Notes under the pieces: model-generated | Seen by the model: only the letters and a program-made list of their open reading frames with translations | What the model was told of the DNA's origin: nothing | The model's database searches: none | NCBI GenBank assembly: GCA_963783095.1 | Contig: CAWAMR010000003.1 | Span: 434,001 to 498,000 of the forward strand | Direction of reading: 5' to 3' | Origin: CAWAMR01 sp963783095 | GTDB lineage: Bacteria; Planctomycetota; Planctomycetia; Gemmatales; Gemmataceae | Length of the DNA: 64,000 nt | Program-made: the position numbers and the translations under genes | In this document: positions 17,627 to 26,633 of the stretch, piece after piece | How the letters are laid out: every line of letters begins with the position of its first letter | Numbering within the stretch: the stretch's first letter is position 1

Positions 17627-19660
17627 ATGCAATCGCGTTTCTACCTCATGTCGTTTGTGTTGGTTTTGAATTTCCTCAGTTCAACCTCTTCCCCAGTTTT
17701 TGCGCAGCCTGCGAAGAAAAAAGATCACGTTCAAGCGGCGATCAAGAAGGGAGCTGACTACCTCATTACAGCGCACAAGCCCAATCCCCAATATGATGGG
17801 GGTTCCAACCAGATCGGCACTGCCTGTCTGGCCGGGTTAGCGCTTCTGGAAAGCGGTGTCGAAGAGAAAAACCCGTCCCTGCAAAACATCATCAAGTTCG
17901 TGCGTGCGGGTTGCCTTCAGGAGACGTCCACCTATCACATTTCGCTGTGCATCATGTTCCTGGATCGGCTGGAACATCCCCAGGATGAAGGGCTTATCCA
18001 GTTCCTGGGTGTTCGACTCTTGGGCGGTCAAACCGAGGAAGGCGGCTGGAGTTACACGTGCATGGGCTACGAACTGACTGCTCAGCAAGAATCCAGGTTG
18101 CGTAGCGCCCTCGCCAAGGATTCCAAGCTCGTGAGCAAATCACCACCCCAAACCGGGTCGAATGAAGAGCCGATGCCAAAGGATAAGCCGAAGAAGGATC
18201 AGGCCGCCAAGAACAAGCATCCGACATTGCATCCCGAAGTCGGCAGACTGCTCACTGAGATGCAAGGGCAGAACCCGCGAAGGAGAGGCGAACTGGCCCC
18301 GAAGTTCAACGGGGGCGGGAAGAAGGGCTTGGGAGGTATGGGGTTCGGCGGCGGGGATAATTCCAATACGCAGTTTGCGACTCTGGGTTTATGGTGTGCC
18401 CGCAAGCATGGCCTGGACATCGAAAAGTCGGCGCAGCGCTCGAAGAAAGATTCCGTACCACCCAGTATGATGACGGCAGTTGGAGCTACATGGGCGGCAT
18501 TCATACCAGTCCTGCGATGACTTGCGCCGGCCTGATCGGACTGGCCGTTTCTTTTGGCACCCACCAGGCGGTGTTGAAGAATAGGCGAGATGTTGCCGCT
18601 CCTGAACCAGCGCCGCGCAAAGGCAAGCAGCGTATCGATCTCGGCGAAGACCCCGCGATCAAGAAAGGTTTGAAGAGACTTGGAGAATTCATCACCGATG
18701 CCAGGGACGGAGGAGGCGGAGAGGACCGCTTCCCTCCTCGCAAAAAAGGGATGGGGGGCTTCGGAGGGTTTCGCGGGGGCCGGGAAAATCTGACCGGCGA
18801 CCTTTATTTTCTCTGGTCGTTGGAGCGGGTTGCCGTTATCTACGGACTGGATACGATCGGCAAGAACGATTGGTATGCCTGGGCCTCCAAAGCCATCGTC
18901 GAATCGCAATTCGACGACGGTAGCTGGAGTTCCGCGTTTCCAGGAGGAGCATCCGGGGATGTGTCTACGCCGCTGGCGCTTTTGATCTTGAATCGCGCCA
19001 ACGTGGCCAAGGATTTGTCTGCGGCCATCAGCGGCAAGGTGAAAGACCCCGGCATTGCAATGCTGAAGAGCGGCGGCGATCTCTCGAAGATCCTGCCGGG
19101 CCTCAAGAAAGACCCTGCGAAGCCGACCGACGTGGCGACTGCGCCGAAAGGAACTGCTGCGCCCAATCCGCAGCCGGCCAATCCTGCGGCGGACTTTGAG
19201 AAGAAAGTGGCTCGACTAACGGTAGAAGTGCTCAGCGCCGGCGGCGAAAAACAATTAGAACTTCTTCATACGCTTCGCGATTCCAAAGGAGCTGTGTACA
19301 CCGAAGCGCTCATGCGCGTGGTGACCAAATTGACCGGTGATTCGCAGATGCACGCCCGCGAGGCGCTGGCCCGCCGGCTCACTCGGATGACGGCGACCAC
19401 ATTGCGAGAAATGTTGCACGACGATCAACGAGAAATCCGCAGGGCTGTCCACCAGCGCGTGCGGTTTCAAAGCCGATAAGCAGTATATTCCCGATCTGAT
19501 CGATGCGCTGGCCGACAAAGATGCCCTGGTGGTCCGCGCAGCGCACGGCTCGCTGAAGTCCCTCTCCGGCACCGATCTCGGCCCCGAACCGAATGCGAAC
19601 GATTCGGACAGGACCAAGGCGATTTTGGCCTGGCGCAACTGGTTGAAAATGCAAAAGTAA
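17627..19660 (+). CDS. Squalene-cyclase-fold/HEAT-like secreted protein, paralogue 2 (frameshifted)
   Basis: About 677 aa when joined. Signal peptide MQSRFYLMSFVLVLNFLSS with GGAGGAAACC before the ATG. Repeats match paralogue 1: VQAAIKKGADYLITAHKP, STYHISLCIMFLDRL, LYFLWSLERVAVIYGLD, NRANVAKDLSAAI. A Gly-rich linker (GGGKKGLGGMGFGGG) precedes NTQFATLGLWCARKHG. A lost base near 18436 shifts the frame before ALEERFRTTQYDDGSWSY, and an extra C near 19450 shifts it again before SACGFKADKQYIPDLI. Both sites align exactly with the intact paralogue when corrected. Two indels of opposite sign keep the total a multiple of three. Confidence 0.85.
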
Positions 19661-19745
19661 TAGATCGTTGATGATCGATCGACAATGGATTAGTTTGATA
19701 CGGTAGAGATGGATACATTGTCCATTGAATCTGAGGGATCCACCG

Positions 19746-21630
19746 ATGCGTTCATGCGCTTTTCCCATCATGGTGCTGTCGGGCGTTTTGTTGACTTTCG
19801 ATCGCGGGCTGACGGCAGATCCCAGGCCCGATGAACCTATTCCGGTCGCGACGAAAAAAGGTGCCGATTTCCTCATCAAGGCTTATAGACCGCGGGCCGA
19901 TTACACGGGCGGATCCAACGGCATGGGAACTGCCTGTCTGGGCGGTTTGGCGCTTTTGGACAGCGGTGTCGACGAGAAGAACCTTTCGGTGCAAAACATC
20001 ATTCGGTTTGTGCGCAGAGGGAGTCAAAACGAAAAAAGCACCTACAATCTCGCCCTGAGCATCATGTTCCTCGATCGGCTCGGCGATCCGGGTGATGTCC
20101 CCTTGATTCAGTTTCTGGCGATTCGACTCATGACCGGCCAGTGCGAAGGAGGAGGCTGGTCCTATGAGTGCGGCCTGGCGCTGTCGGCCGAGCAGGAAGC
20201 GACTTTGACCAAAGTATTCGCCAACGAATCGAAACTGATTCGGATCGATCCTCTATCGAAGAAAGCCAAGGAGCCGTCGCCGGAAGACCAACCCCGAAAG
20301 GATATCCCCGCTCCCAAAAAGGACGGCATCCCGGAGCTTCATCCGGTGGTCGGAAAGCTTTTCAATCAGATGCAAATCGTCGGCGGCGGTGGAGGCGACA
20401 ACTCCAACACCCAATTTGCCACCCTGGGCTTGTGGTGCGCCCGCAAATATGGTGTTCCGGTCGATAAGTCGATGAAAGCGCTGGAAAAATGGTTTCGCAA
20501 CAGTCAATGTGCAGACGGCGGCTGGGACTATGCAGGCAATTCACAAAACTCATCTACTCCGGCAATGAGTTGTGCCGGCCTGATCGCGTTGGCGGTCACC
20601 TACGGAGCCAGCGAGAGTGTGTTGCGGAACAAGCTGGACGCTCCTCGACCCGTCAAGAAAAAGAGCGATCGAGTCGATCTGGGGGCCGATGAAGCAGTCA
20701 CCAACGGATTGAAGGGGTTGGGAGCCCATCTCGCGGTGGGAATGATGGCGGCAATGCTCAGAAGAATCCCACCATTTCGAAGGAGCTGACTCAGAATCTC
20801 TATTTGCTCTGGTCGTTGGAGCGTGTCGGCGTCATCTTTGGTTTGCCAACCATCGGCAGGGTGGATTGGTACAGCGGAGGTGCCGAGGCACTGGTGCGTT
20901 CTCAGAGGCGGAATGGAAGCTGGAGTATTTCCTATCAGCCGGACGTCGACACGGCCTTTGCGCTGTTGTTTTTGCACCGTGCCAATGTCGCCAAGGATCT
21001 TTCCGCCGCACTCGACGGCAAGGTTAAGGATCCCGGCATTTCGATGCTCCGGAGCGGCGGCGATTTGTCGAGGATTCTCGGTAAAACCAAGACCGATCCG
21101 CAGAAGCCCACCGATTCGGCCACGAAGCCGAAGATCGACCCGAAGCCGATGAATCCGGTGGTGGATTTTGAGACGCGCGTTCGCAAGCTCACCGAGGCAG
21201 TTCTCAACGCATCCGCGGAAGACGCGCTGAACTGATCCAGACACTCCGGGACGCCAAGGGATCGGTCCACACGGAAGTGCTTGCTCGGCTCGTCGCGAAG
21301 GTAAAGGGTGAGTCCCAGACCCAGGTTCGTGAGGCGCTGGCACGACGACTGACGCGAATGACCGCGCCGACGCTCCTGGAAATGTTCAAGGACGAGCGCC
21401 GGGAAATTCGTCTCGCAGCTGTGAAGGCCAGCGGTTTGAAGGGCGATAAACAATTGGCTCCGGAACTGATCCATGCTCTCGAAGATCGGGATGAACAGAT
21501 TGCCCAAGCTGCTCACGCTTCTCTGCACGCTCTCGCAGGAAAGGATTTTGGTCCGGCCAAAGATGCCACCGACGCGGACAGAGCACGATCGATCGTGGCC
21601 TGGCGGAACTGGTGGAAAATGCAGGAGTGA
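19746..21630 (+). CDS. Squalene-cyclase-fold/HEAT-like secreted protein, paralogue 3 (frameshifted)
   Basis: About 628 aa when joined. Start chosen at the ATG 19746 with GAGGGA upstream; MRSCAFPIMVLSGVLLTFD is a signal peptide. It has KKGADFLIKAYRP, STYNLALSIMFLDRLGD, FATLGLWCARKYGVPVDKS, NLYLLWSLERVGVIFGLP and EALARRLTRMTAPTLLEM as in its neighbours. One base is missing near 20730-20742 (frame resumes in NPTISKELTQNLY) and one near 21231, where inserting G gives DALELIQTLRDAKG. The two losses account for the 1,885-base length. Last gene of the cluster; a hairpin follows at 21678. Confidence 0.85.
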
Positions 21631-21677
21631 GTATCGGACACCCGGGCAAACAACCAGCCTGAGCGAAGAGCCGCTCA

Positions 21678-21708
21678 CCCAGGGTGCGCCGAGTTGGGTG
21701 ACCCTGGG
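21678..21708 (+). terminator. Hairpin after the three-paralogue cluster
   Basis: CCCAGGGT pairs with ACCCTGGG across a 15-base loop that contains further TTGGGTG/CACCCA complementarity. It is followed by CTTTG rather than a long T run, so termination activity is uncertain. Confidence 0.45.
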
Positions 21709-21794
21709 CTTTGTTTGCGCACTCCTTCAGAGTGCAAAGACCGAAGGCGCCTGCGCGATCTCGATGAATTCCGGCGTAATCGAGGTGGCATCGG

Positions 21795-22430
21795 TTATCC
21801 GACCGCCAACAGACTGCGTTCATTTCGAGCCTCGACTTCCGAAACATTTGCATCCTTCTCCGCTTTTCTTCGAAGATAGAGTTTCGCCGAATCTGCCATT
21901 GTTACCAGCGCTGCTCCCATCATGATCGCGTCTTTGATGACGAGCCGACCCGCTCCACTGAGATACGGAAATCCATGTTGACCATCACCCAGAGCGGGAA
22001 CCCAGGTCTCCGGGGTGGTAATCAAGAACGACAGCGTCACAAACGACATCACGAACACCAGGAAACTTCCCAGCGCTGCTATCTGCGGTAACCAGCGGTG
22101 GACTGAGATCATCAGCCCGTACACTACGATCACCGCGCCCAGGCCGTAGGCAAACAGATACGTGTGATTTTGCTCATGCCACTCGATATTTGCTGGCACC
22201 AATGCTCCCTCGGGGTTCTTATGTTTCTGGTATTCCGGGGCATCATATTTGTAGAAGAAATTCATGAACGGGCTGTTCGCCACAAACGGGACGATGCCGT
22301 TGGCCTCGTAGCGGAACGCCTTCAACCCGCCGATCCAGAGTAGCACCACGATCAAACCGAGCCGAGTGACCTTGATTCCGAATCGATCGGCGTTTGCAGC
22401 GAGTTCGTAGAGTTTCGTGATCCGGGACAT
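21795..22430 (-). CDS. DUF417 family membrane protein
   Basis: 211 aa from the ATG at 22430, preceded by AGGAGGG; a longer frame upstream has no family similarity. Four or five hydrophobic helices (TRLGLIVVLLWIGGLKAF, YLFAYGLGAVIVVYGLMI, ALGSFLVFVMSFVTLSFL) and the DUF417 motifs FRYEANGIVPFVANSPFMNF and GDGQHGFPYLSGAGRLVIKD. The family includes YkgB/RclC, an inner membrane protein in reactive-chlorine defence. The gene lies downstream of an AraC-family regulator, as rclC is linked to rclR in Escherichia coli, but the resemblance may be only organisational. Confidence 0.9.
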   Translation of the reverse strand: MSRITKLYELAANADRFGIKVTRLGLIVVLLWIGGLKAFRYEANGIVPFVANSPFMNFFYKYDAPEYQKHKNPEGALVPANIEWHEQNHTYLFAYGLGAVIVVYGLMISVHRWLPQIAALGSFLVFVMSFVTLSFLITTPETWVPALGDGQHGFPYLSGAGRLVIKDAIMMGAALVTMADSAKLYLRRKAEKDANVSEVEARNERSLLAVG

Positions 22431-22514
22431 GATTAGCCCTCCTGTGTTTGGAACATCGCGGAACTTCCCGCGTTTGATTGCCTTATCGTAGTTCCAGGAG
22501 GGTTCTTTTGAGAA

Positions 22515-22550
22515 TGGACCATTGACGCCAAAGGATGGACGAATGACGCC
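22515..22550 (-). promoter_or_regulatory. 21-bp-spaced direct repeat, likely AraC-type operator
   Basis: On the plus strand TGGACCATTGACGCC (22515-22529) is repeated as TGGACGAATGACGCC (22536-22550), 12 of 15 identical, offset by exactly 21 bp, two helical turns. It is about 85-115 bp before the DUF417 start and directly below the AraC-family gene. This spacing is typical of tandem half-sites for AraC/XylS regulators. Inference from position and symmetry. Confidence 0.6.
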
Positions 22551-22585
22551 ACTTCCAAAGCTACACACTTTTGCCTCGCAGAAGC

Positions 22586-22674
22586 GAGGCGAACCCGGTG
22601 CGTAAGCTCCGGGGTGGCTTCCAGCCACGGAGACTTGCTGCCTAACCCCCAAGCTGACGCATGGGGTTCGCCTT
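22586..22674. repeat. Inverted repeat at the end of the AraC-family gene
   Basis: GAGGCGAACCCGGTGCGTAA with following AGCTCCGGGG (left, 22586-22614) is nearly the reverse complement of 22646-22674 (CCCCCAAGCTGACGCATGGG then GTTCGCCTT). It ends two bases before the AraC gene stop and may serve as its terminator. Confidence 0.65.
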
Positions 22675-22676
22675 GC

Positions 22677-23561
22677 TCACGAGAGAAGGTTGCTGCCGCC
22701 GCGGATGGCGGTTTCAAATTCTCGATAGGCCGTCGGCGATAGGCCGGTGGACTGCTTGAAGAGCCGGGAAAAGTAGAGTTCATCGTCAAAACCAAGCTCA
22801 GTCGCGATCTGCTTGACCTGCTTCAAAGTATGGAGTAATTCCCATTTTGCATGTTTGAGAATGCGTTCTCGTATTAACTCGGTGAGGGTTTTGCGGAGGT
22901 GCGTTTTGACGAGTTTCGCCATCGCCTTGGTCGTGATGTGCAGCAAGTCGGCGTATTCACCGGGACTGTGCTTGGTTCGATAGTACTTCTCAATCAGTTG
23001 CTGCAATTCATCGACCAGGGCAGGCTTTTTCCCCTTCGACGTTTGCTCGATCTGTTGTTGCTGGAGTTTGAGCCGGGTCGCTCGCACCAGAAAGATTTTC
23101 ATATAAGACAGCAGCAATTCCGAATGCGCCAGGCCGCTGAGTTGAATCTCTTTTCGGAGATTCGCCACCATTTCGGCGAAGAACTGTTCGTGCTCGGCAT
23201 CGAGATCGACAAAAGGCACGCCATAGACATCGTTGAACAGGACGCCGTTGCAGCCGATCGCTTCGTGATAGGTTTCGATGCACAGGAAGTTGGCGTGAAA
23301 CTGAACCGTGACTCCGCCGGCGGCTTCATCGCCCAACAGGCAAAAGGCTTGATAGGGATTCAGAAACAGCATCGAGCCTGGCTGATAATGGTACGAGGTC
23401 GCGTCGATCCAGAATGTGCCGGAACCTTCCTGAATCCAGACGATGGAGAAGTGATTGAAGCGCTGAGCCTGGGAAAAATCGAGCCACCCTTGGAGCGATT
23501 CGATCTTGAGCGCAAGATCGCCGTTGCGTGGGTCGAACAGTTGCAGTGTTGCCTCGGCCAT
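22677..23561 (-). CDS. AraC-family transcriptional regulator
   Basis: 294 aa. The N-terminal 150 residues are a cupin-like sensor (FNHFSIVWIQEGSGTFWID, YQPGSMLFLNPYQAFCL). The last 100 residues hold the two helix-turn-helix units: HSPGEYADLLHITTKAMAKLVKTH and VKQIATELGFDDELYFSRLF followed by KQSTGLSPTAYR, the AraC signature. It probably controls the adjacent DUF417 gene through the 21-bp direct repeat. The ligand is unknown. Confidence 0.92.
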   Translation of the reverse strand: MAEATLQLFDPRNGDLALKIESLQGWLDFSQAQRFNHFSIVWIQEGSGTFWIDATSYHYQPGSMLFLNPYQAFCLLGDEAAGGVTVQFHANFLCIETYHEAIGCNGVLFNDVYGVPFVDLDAEHEQFFAEMVANLRKEIQLSGLAHSELLLSYMKIFLVRATRLKLQQQQIEQTSKGKKPALVDELQQLIEKYYRTKHSPGEYADLLHITTKAMAKLVKTHLRKTLTELIRERILKHAKWELLHTLKQVKQIATELGFDDELYFSRLFKQSTGLSPTAYREFETAIRGGSNLLS

Positions 23562-23663
23562 GAGGATGTTTTATCGCTTTGTCGGACATGGTCCCGAAAA
23601 ACCGAACGGCCCAAATGGTTCCGCGAAACACTTGAGCCGTTTATGGTTTGGTGGTTTTCATGG

Positions 23664-23867
23664 TTAGCGATACCACCGATGGCCGTAGTAGTAATTCCGG
23701 AAGTGTCCCGGATAGGCCACGCGGGGGCCGATTCGAGGAGCTACAACGATGGATCGGGCTGCGACGGCAGGACGAACGTAGATGGGTCGGGCTTCTGCGG
23801 CGGAGCTGGTGATGAGCAGTCCGCATCCAAGTAGCAAGGCGGCGATGAATAATCGTGTACGGGTCAT
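23664..23867 (-). CDS. Small secreted Tyr/Arg-rich protein
   Basis: 67 aa. MTRTRLFIAALLLGCGLLI is a signal peptide with an AEA-RP cleavage site; the mature peptide is about 41 residues and ends NYYYGHRWYR. AAAGGTG stands about 7 bases before the ATG. Short basic secreted peptides ending in YGHR/WYR are common in planctomycetes; no function is known. Monocistronic. Confidence 0.7.
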   Translation of the reverse strand: MTRTRLFIAALLLGCGLLITSSAAEARPIYVRPAVAARSIVVAPRIGPRVAYPGHFRNYYYGHRWYR

Positions 23868-23995
23868 ATTGCACCTTTTTGGTTAAGAGTCAGGAGGCTT
23901 GCTTCGGGTTTGTTTGTTTTGAGCAATCCTTCCACTCTACATACGCCGCGCAAATTCCGACTTGCATGAGAAATCGATGAGAAGCGTGAGCGACT

Positions 23996-24210
23996 TCACT
24001 TCGCCAGCTCGGTCAGCGTTTTGTCGAAGAACTCAACGCACTTCGGTAAGTTCTCGTCGAGGTGCTTCAGGTCGCCATATTCAAATTCGATGGATAGATA
24101 GCCGTGATATTTCTGACGCTTTAGCTCGGTCAACATCGCCTTGGGATCGCCGCGCCCTTCACCCCACAGGTCTTGGGAGATATACTCGCCCGCGTCGCCG
24201 GCGATTATCA
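23996..24210 (-). pseudogene. C-terminal fragment of a sugar phosphate isomerase/epimerase
   Basis: The minus strand encodes about 70 residues ending in a TGA at 23996-23998, including GEYISQDLWGEGRGDPKAM, HGYLSIEFEYGD and ENLPKCVEFFDKTLTELAK. This is the end of a xylose-isomerase-like TIM barrel (the metal-binding Glu region SIEFEYG). No start codon and no N-terminal three quarters of the gene exist; a hairpin and the end of the next gene occupy the space. A decayed remnant, too short for ordinary gene callers. Confidence 0.7.
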
Positions 24211-24246
24211 GCGCCGGGCCAATCTGCCTTCAGACTGGCCCAGCGC
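24211..24246 (-). terminator. GC-rich hairpin after the HEAT/CxxCH gene
   Basis: GCGCCGGGCCAATCTG pairs with CAGACTGGCCCAGCGC around a CCTT loop. It lies 50 bases past the stop of the 24298-25983 gene, on its downstream side. No T run follows. Confidence 0.5.
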
Positions 24247-24297
24247 CCTAACTTGTCCCGCCCGTGTTTAAGCCCTTGTTGACATGTCATCAACCCA

Positions 24298-25983
24298 TTA
24301 TCGTGAAGATGCCCGGATCTTCAGCAAGTTCCGCCAGGCTTTCGCAGTTGGTGCGGTATCTTTACCGGTCAACTCGCGTAATGCCGCCAAGGCCGCACGA
24401 TGATAGGGTGACAACACTCCCGGCTCGCGCGGTTCGAGTTTCTCCTTGTATTCTGTTGCTTCCTCTTCGGATAGCACCCGCGTGCGCACCAGAAAATCAA
24501 AGCGCTGCATTTCGGGCCAGGGGTGGGCTTCGGCAACTGCCTGCATTACCGAGAAATCCTGCCGCAAGTAAGTGACATCAACCCGTATCAGCAAATCGGG
24601 ATCGGGACTTTGGTTGTAACCTCCCGTTGGCGGCGACAGTGGACTGCCTGGGATCGGAACGCCTACGGTCAATGCGTCATCGGAAACGGTCCCCGTGTTG
24701 CCCGGCGCATGGCAGAGCAAGCAGCTTCGATGATGATTGACTTTCACCATCTCGCGCACGACCGGCACTTTCTTCTTGTGGACTTCAGAAACCACCGGCG
24801 CTCGCGGATCGGGCTCTTCAAGCATGGTCAAGAGTTGCGGAATCAGGTCGGCACGTTCCAATCTGGCGATCGCTTCGGTCGACCGGTGCGCCACAGCGGG
24901 CAGCGGATAGCGCAGTCCGACCAGAAGAATCTCGGTGTAATCCTTGTCCCGACGAACCTTCAGCGCATCGCACGCGGCGAATCGCACTTCATCTTCGGTG
25001 GAGAAGATCGCCAGTCGGGCCAGCGCGTGAGTTGCTTCAACGTGGGTCACACCCGCAAGATACTTGACGAGCCGGATGCGATATTCCGGCGATAGCGGAG
25101 CGAGAATCTGCATGAGCGCAGCGTACTCGCGCCACGGTGATGTGTTCGCATTTGGATCGATCGATTTTCGATTGGGCCTCGTCTTCTTGTGTGCACATGC
25201 GCGATAATTGGCCCAGAATGTTGCCGGATTAATATTATCCGACACTGCTGTAGTCGAACTTGCCTGAACGGTCAGAATCTGAGGTGCAGGTGGGACTGGC
25301 TGCGCAAACGCTACTGGGGGGCCGGACGCATTAATTACGGCAGAAGCGATTGCAACTTGACCTTGCTGCATAGCCCTGCGAACCGTGGCAACGGCCAGCG
25401 TGAACTGTTTTGTGCGTTCGCCCTTGGTTCGACAGGCATCACCCGTTGCAAACGGAAGCCCGTTCAGATCGGTTCGTTCGCCTCGTAACAGGTCCAAGAA
25501 GCCATCAGTCTTTTTTTGGTTCAGATGGTTGATCTTGGCGATCGTATTCGCCATGGAATCCGCTGCCTGGACGAGGAGTTCTTTGGTGTAAGGAGATTGA
25601 AACTCGACTTCCGTTACGCCGGTCAGTTCATCGGCGAGAATCGCTAGTTTCTTAGCTTTCGGAGCAGCGGGCAGCAGATTCGTCAGCGGCGTGTTTGGAG
25701 CAATCACCAGGGGAGCTCTGGCTGCACGTCCTGGGCTCGGAGGCGGCGGAATCGCAATCACGGGATCGGGAACCGCTTGTGGGGGTAATGTAAGGGTAGT
25801 TAGCGGCTCGATAGTTGGCGGTGCGGTCGGCGTGGGAGGAGGTGGGTCCGATTTCCGGGGCTCCTGGCCCACGAGACTTTCGCCGCCTGGCAAGACAATG
25901 ATCGTGAGAACCAATGCAGCGAGTAAGAACCCGCACTTTCTCAATCTTATCACACTCTCAGCAGACCGATTGTTGTGCAACAT
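24298..25983 (-). CDS. Exported HEAT-repeat-like protein with a CxxCH motif
   Basis: 561 aa. N-terminal hydrophobic export signal (GFLLAALVLTIIVLPGG) followed by a Pro-rich linker (DPPPPTPTAPPT). The middle (about 290-400) is HEAT-like: RIRLVKYLAGVTHVEATHAL, EVRFAACDALKVRRDKDYTE, VAHRSTEAIARLERADLIP. Residues near 425 read HHRSCLLCHAPG, a C-x2-C-H haem c attachment motif. The combination suggests a periplasmic protein with one covalently bound haem, as in planctomycete cytochrome-linked proteins. Substrate and role are unknown; haem binding is inferred from one motif. Confidence 0.72.
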   Translation of the reverse strand: MLHNNRSAESVIRLRKCGFLLAALVLTIIVLPGGESLVGQEPRKSDPPPPTPTAPPTIEPLTTLTLPPQAVPDPVIAIPPPPSPGRAARAPLVIAPNTPLTNLLPAAPKAKKLAILADELTGVTEVEFQSPYTKELLVQAADSMANTIAKINHLNQKKTDGFLDLLRGERTDLNGLPFATGDACRTKGERTKQFTLAVATVRRAMQQGQVAIASAVINASGPPVAFAQPVPPAPQILTVQASSTTAVSDNINPATFWANYRACAHKKTRPNRKSIDPNANTSPWREYAALMQILAPLSPEYRIRLVKYLAGVTHVEATHALARLAIFSTEDEVRFAACDALKVRRDKDYTEILLVGLRYPLPAVAHRSTEAIARLERADLIPQLLTMLEEPDPRAPVVSEVHKKKVPVVREMVKVNHHRSCLLCHAPGNTGTVSDDALTVGVPIPGSPLSPPTGGYNQSPDPDLLIRVDVTYLRQDFSVMQAVAEAHPWPEMQRFDFLVRTRVLSEEEATEYKEKLEPREPGVLSPYHRAALAALRELTGKDTAPTAKAWRNLLKIRASSR

Positions 25984-26069
25984 GCTCGATACCTCCTTGA
26001 AGACGTGAAAGTTTTCCAGGGGAGGATTCTAAGCTTTCGACGAGGATAGTTGCAAGAGGAGTCAGCACT

Positions 26070-26480
26070 TCATAATTCAGACAGCCTTTTACTGCTTCCC
26101 GGACGCCTGGGCAGACAGAACACAAACGTGATCAGGATCAGCGCGCCGAAACTCAAATAGCCCACCGTGAAAACCCACTTCGGCGCATCGTAAAAGAGGA
26201 TCGAGTGCAGAAGTCTTCCCATGAAGGTTTCGCCTGAGATCGGTTGACCGGCGAGGACGCGAAGCTTCTCCTCCCAGACCGATAAGGGACAACGGATATC
26301 CTGGATTTCCTCGAAAACCACGACGGCCATTGCCAGCAGATGCGTGGCCCGGAACCAGAAATTCCGTACCCACGACCAGCCCAGCATCCAGCCGATCAGA
26401 ATCAATAGTTGGCCGACAACGACGTAGCCGACATAACCAACGTGGACAGCGACCACAAGGTCTGCAAGAAAACCGTACAT
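26070..26480 (-). CDS. DUF2784 membrane protein
   Basis: 136 aa from the ATG at 26480 (GGAGAGG 3-4 bases upstream; the longer frame would need a TTG overlapping that site). Four hydrophobic helices; LADLVVAVHVGYVGYVVVGQ, IQDIRCPLSVWEEKLR and the last membrane helix match DUF2784, a four-helix family of unknown function. It lies below the pfk terminator and is probably transcribed separately. Confidence 0.88.
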   Translation of the reverse strand: MYGFLADLVVAVHVGYVGYVVVGQLLILIGWMLGWSWVRNFWFRATHLLAMAVVVFEEIQDIRCPLSVWEEKLRVLAGQPISGETFMGRLLHSILFYDAPKWVFTVGYLSFGALILITFVFCLPRRPGSSKRLSEL

Positions 26481-26566
26481 GGGCCTCTCCAAGATATGAT
26501 GAAGCGAACTCGAAACTCAGCGACATGCTCTACCTTAATGATCCCCTATAACCTCAATTATTCCCG

Positions 26567-26609
26567 AAAAAAAACGGTAGGCAGTTGCCTTCCGGCGAAC
26601 TGCCTACCG
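26567..26609 (-). terminator. Rho-independent terminator of the phosphofructokinase gene
   Basis: CGGTAGGCAGTT (26575-26586) and AACTGCCTACCG (26598-26609) form a perfect 12-bp stem with an 11-base loop. On the minus strand the stem is followed by eight T (complement of 26567-26574). It lies 25 bases past the pfk stop. Confidence 0.93.
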
Positions 26610-26633
26610 CTCGTGTTGGACTTCAATGGTCGA

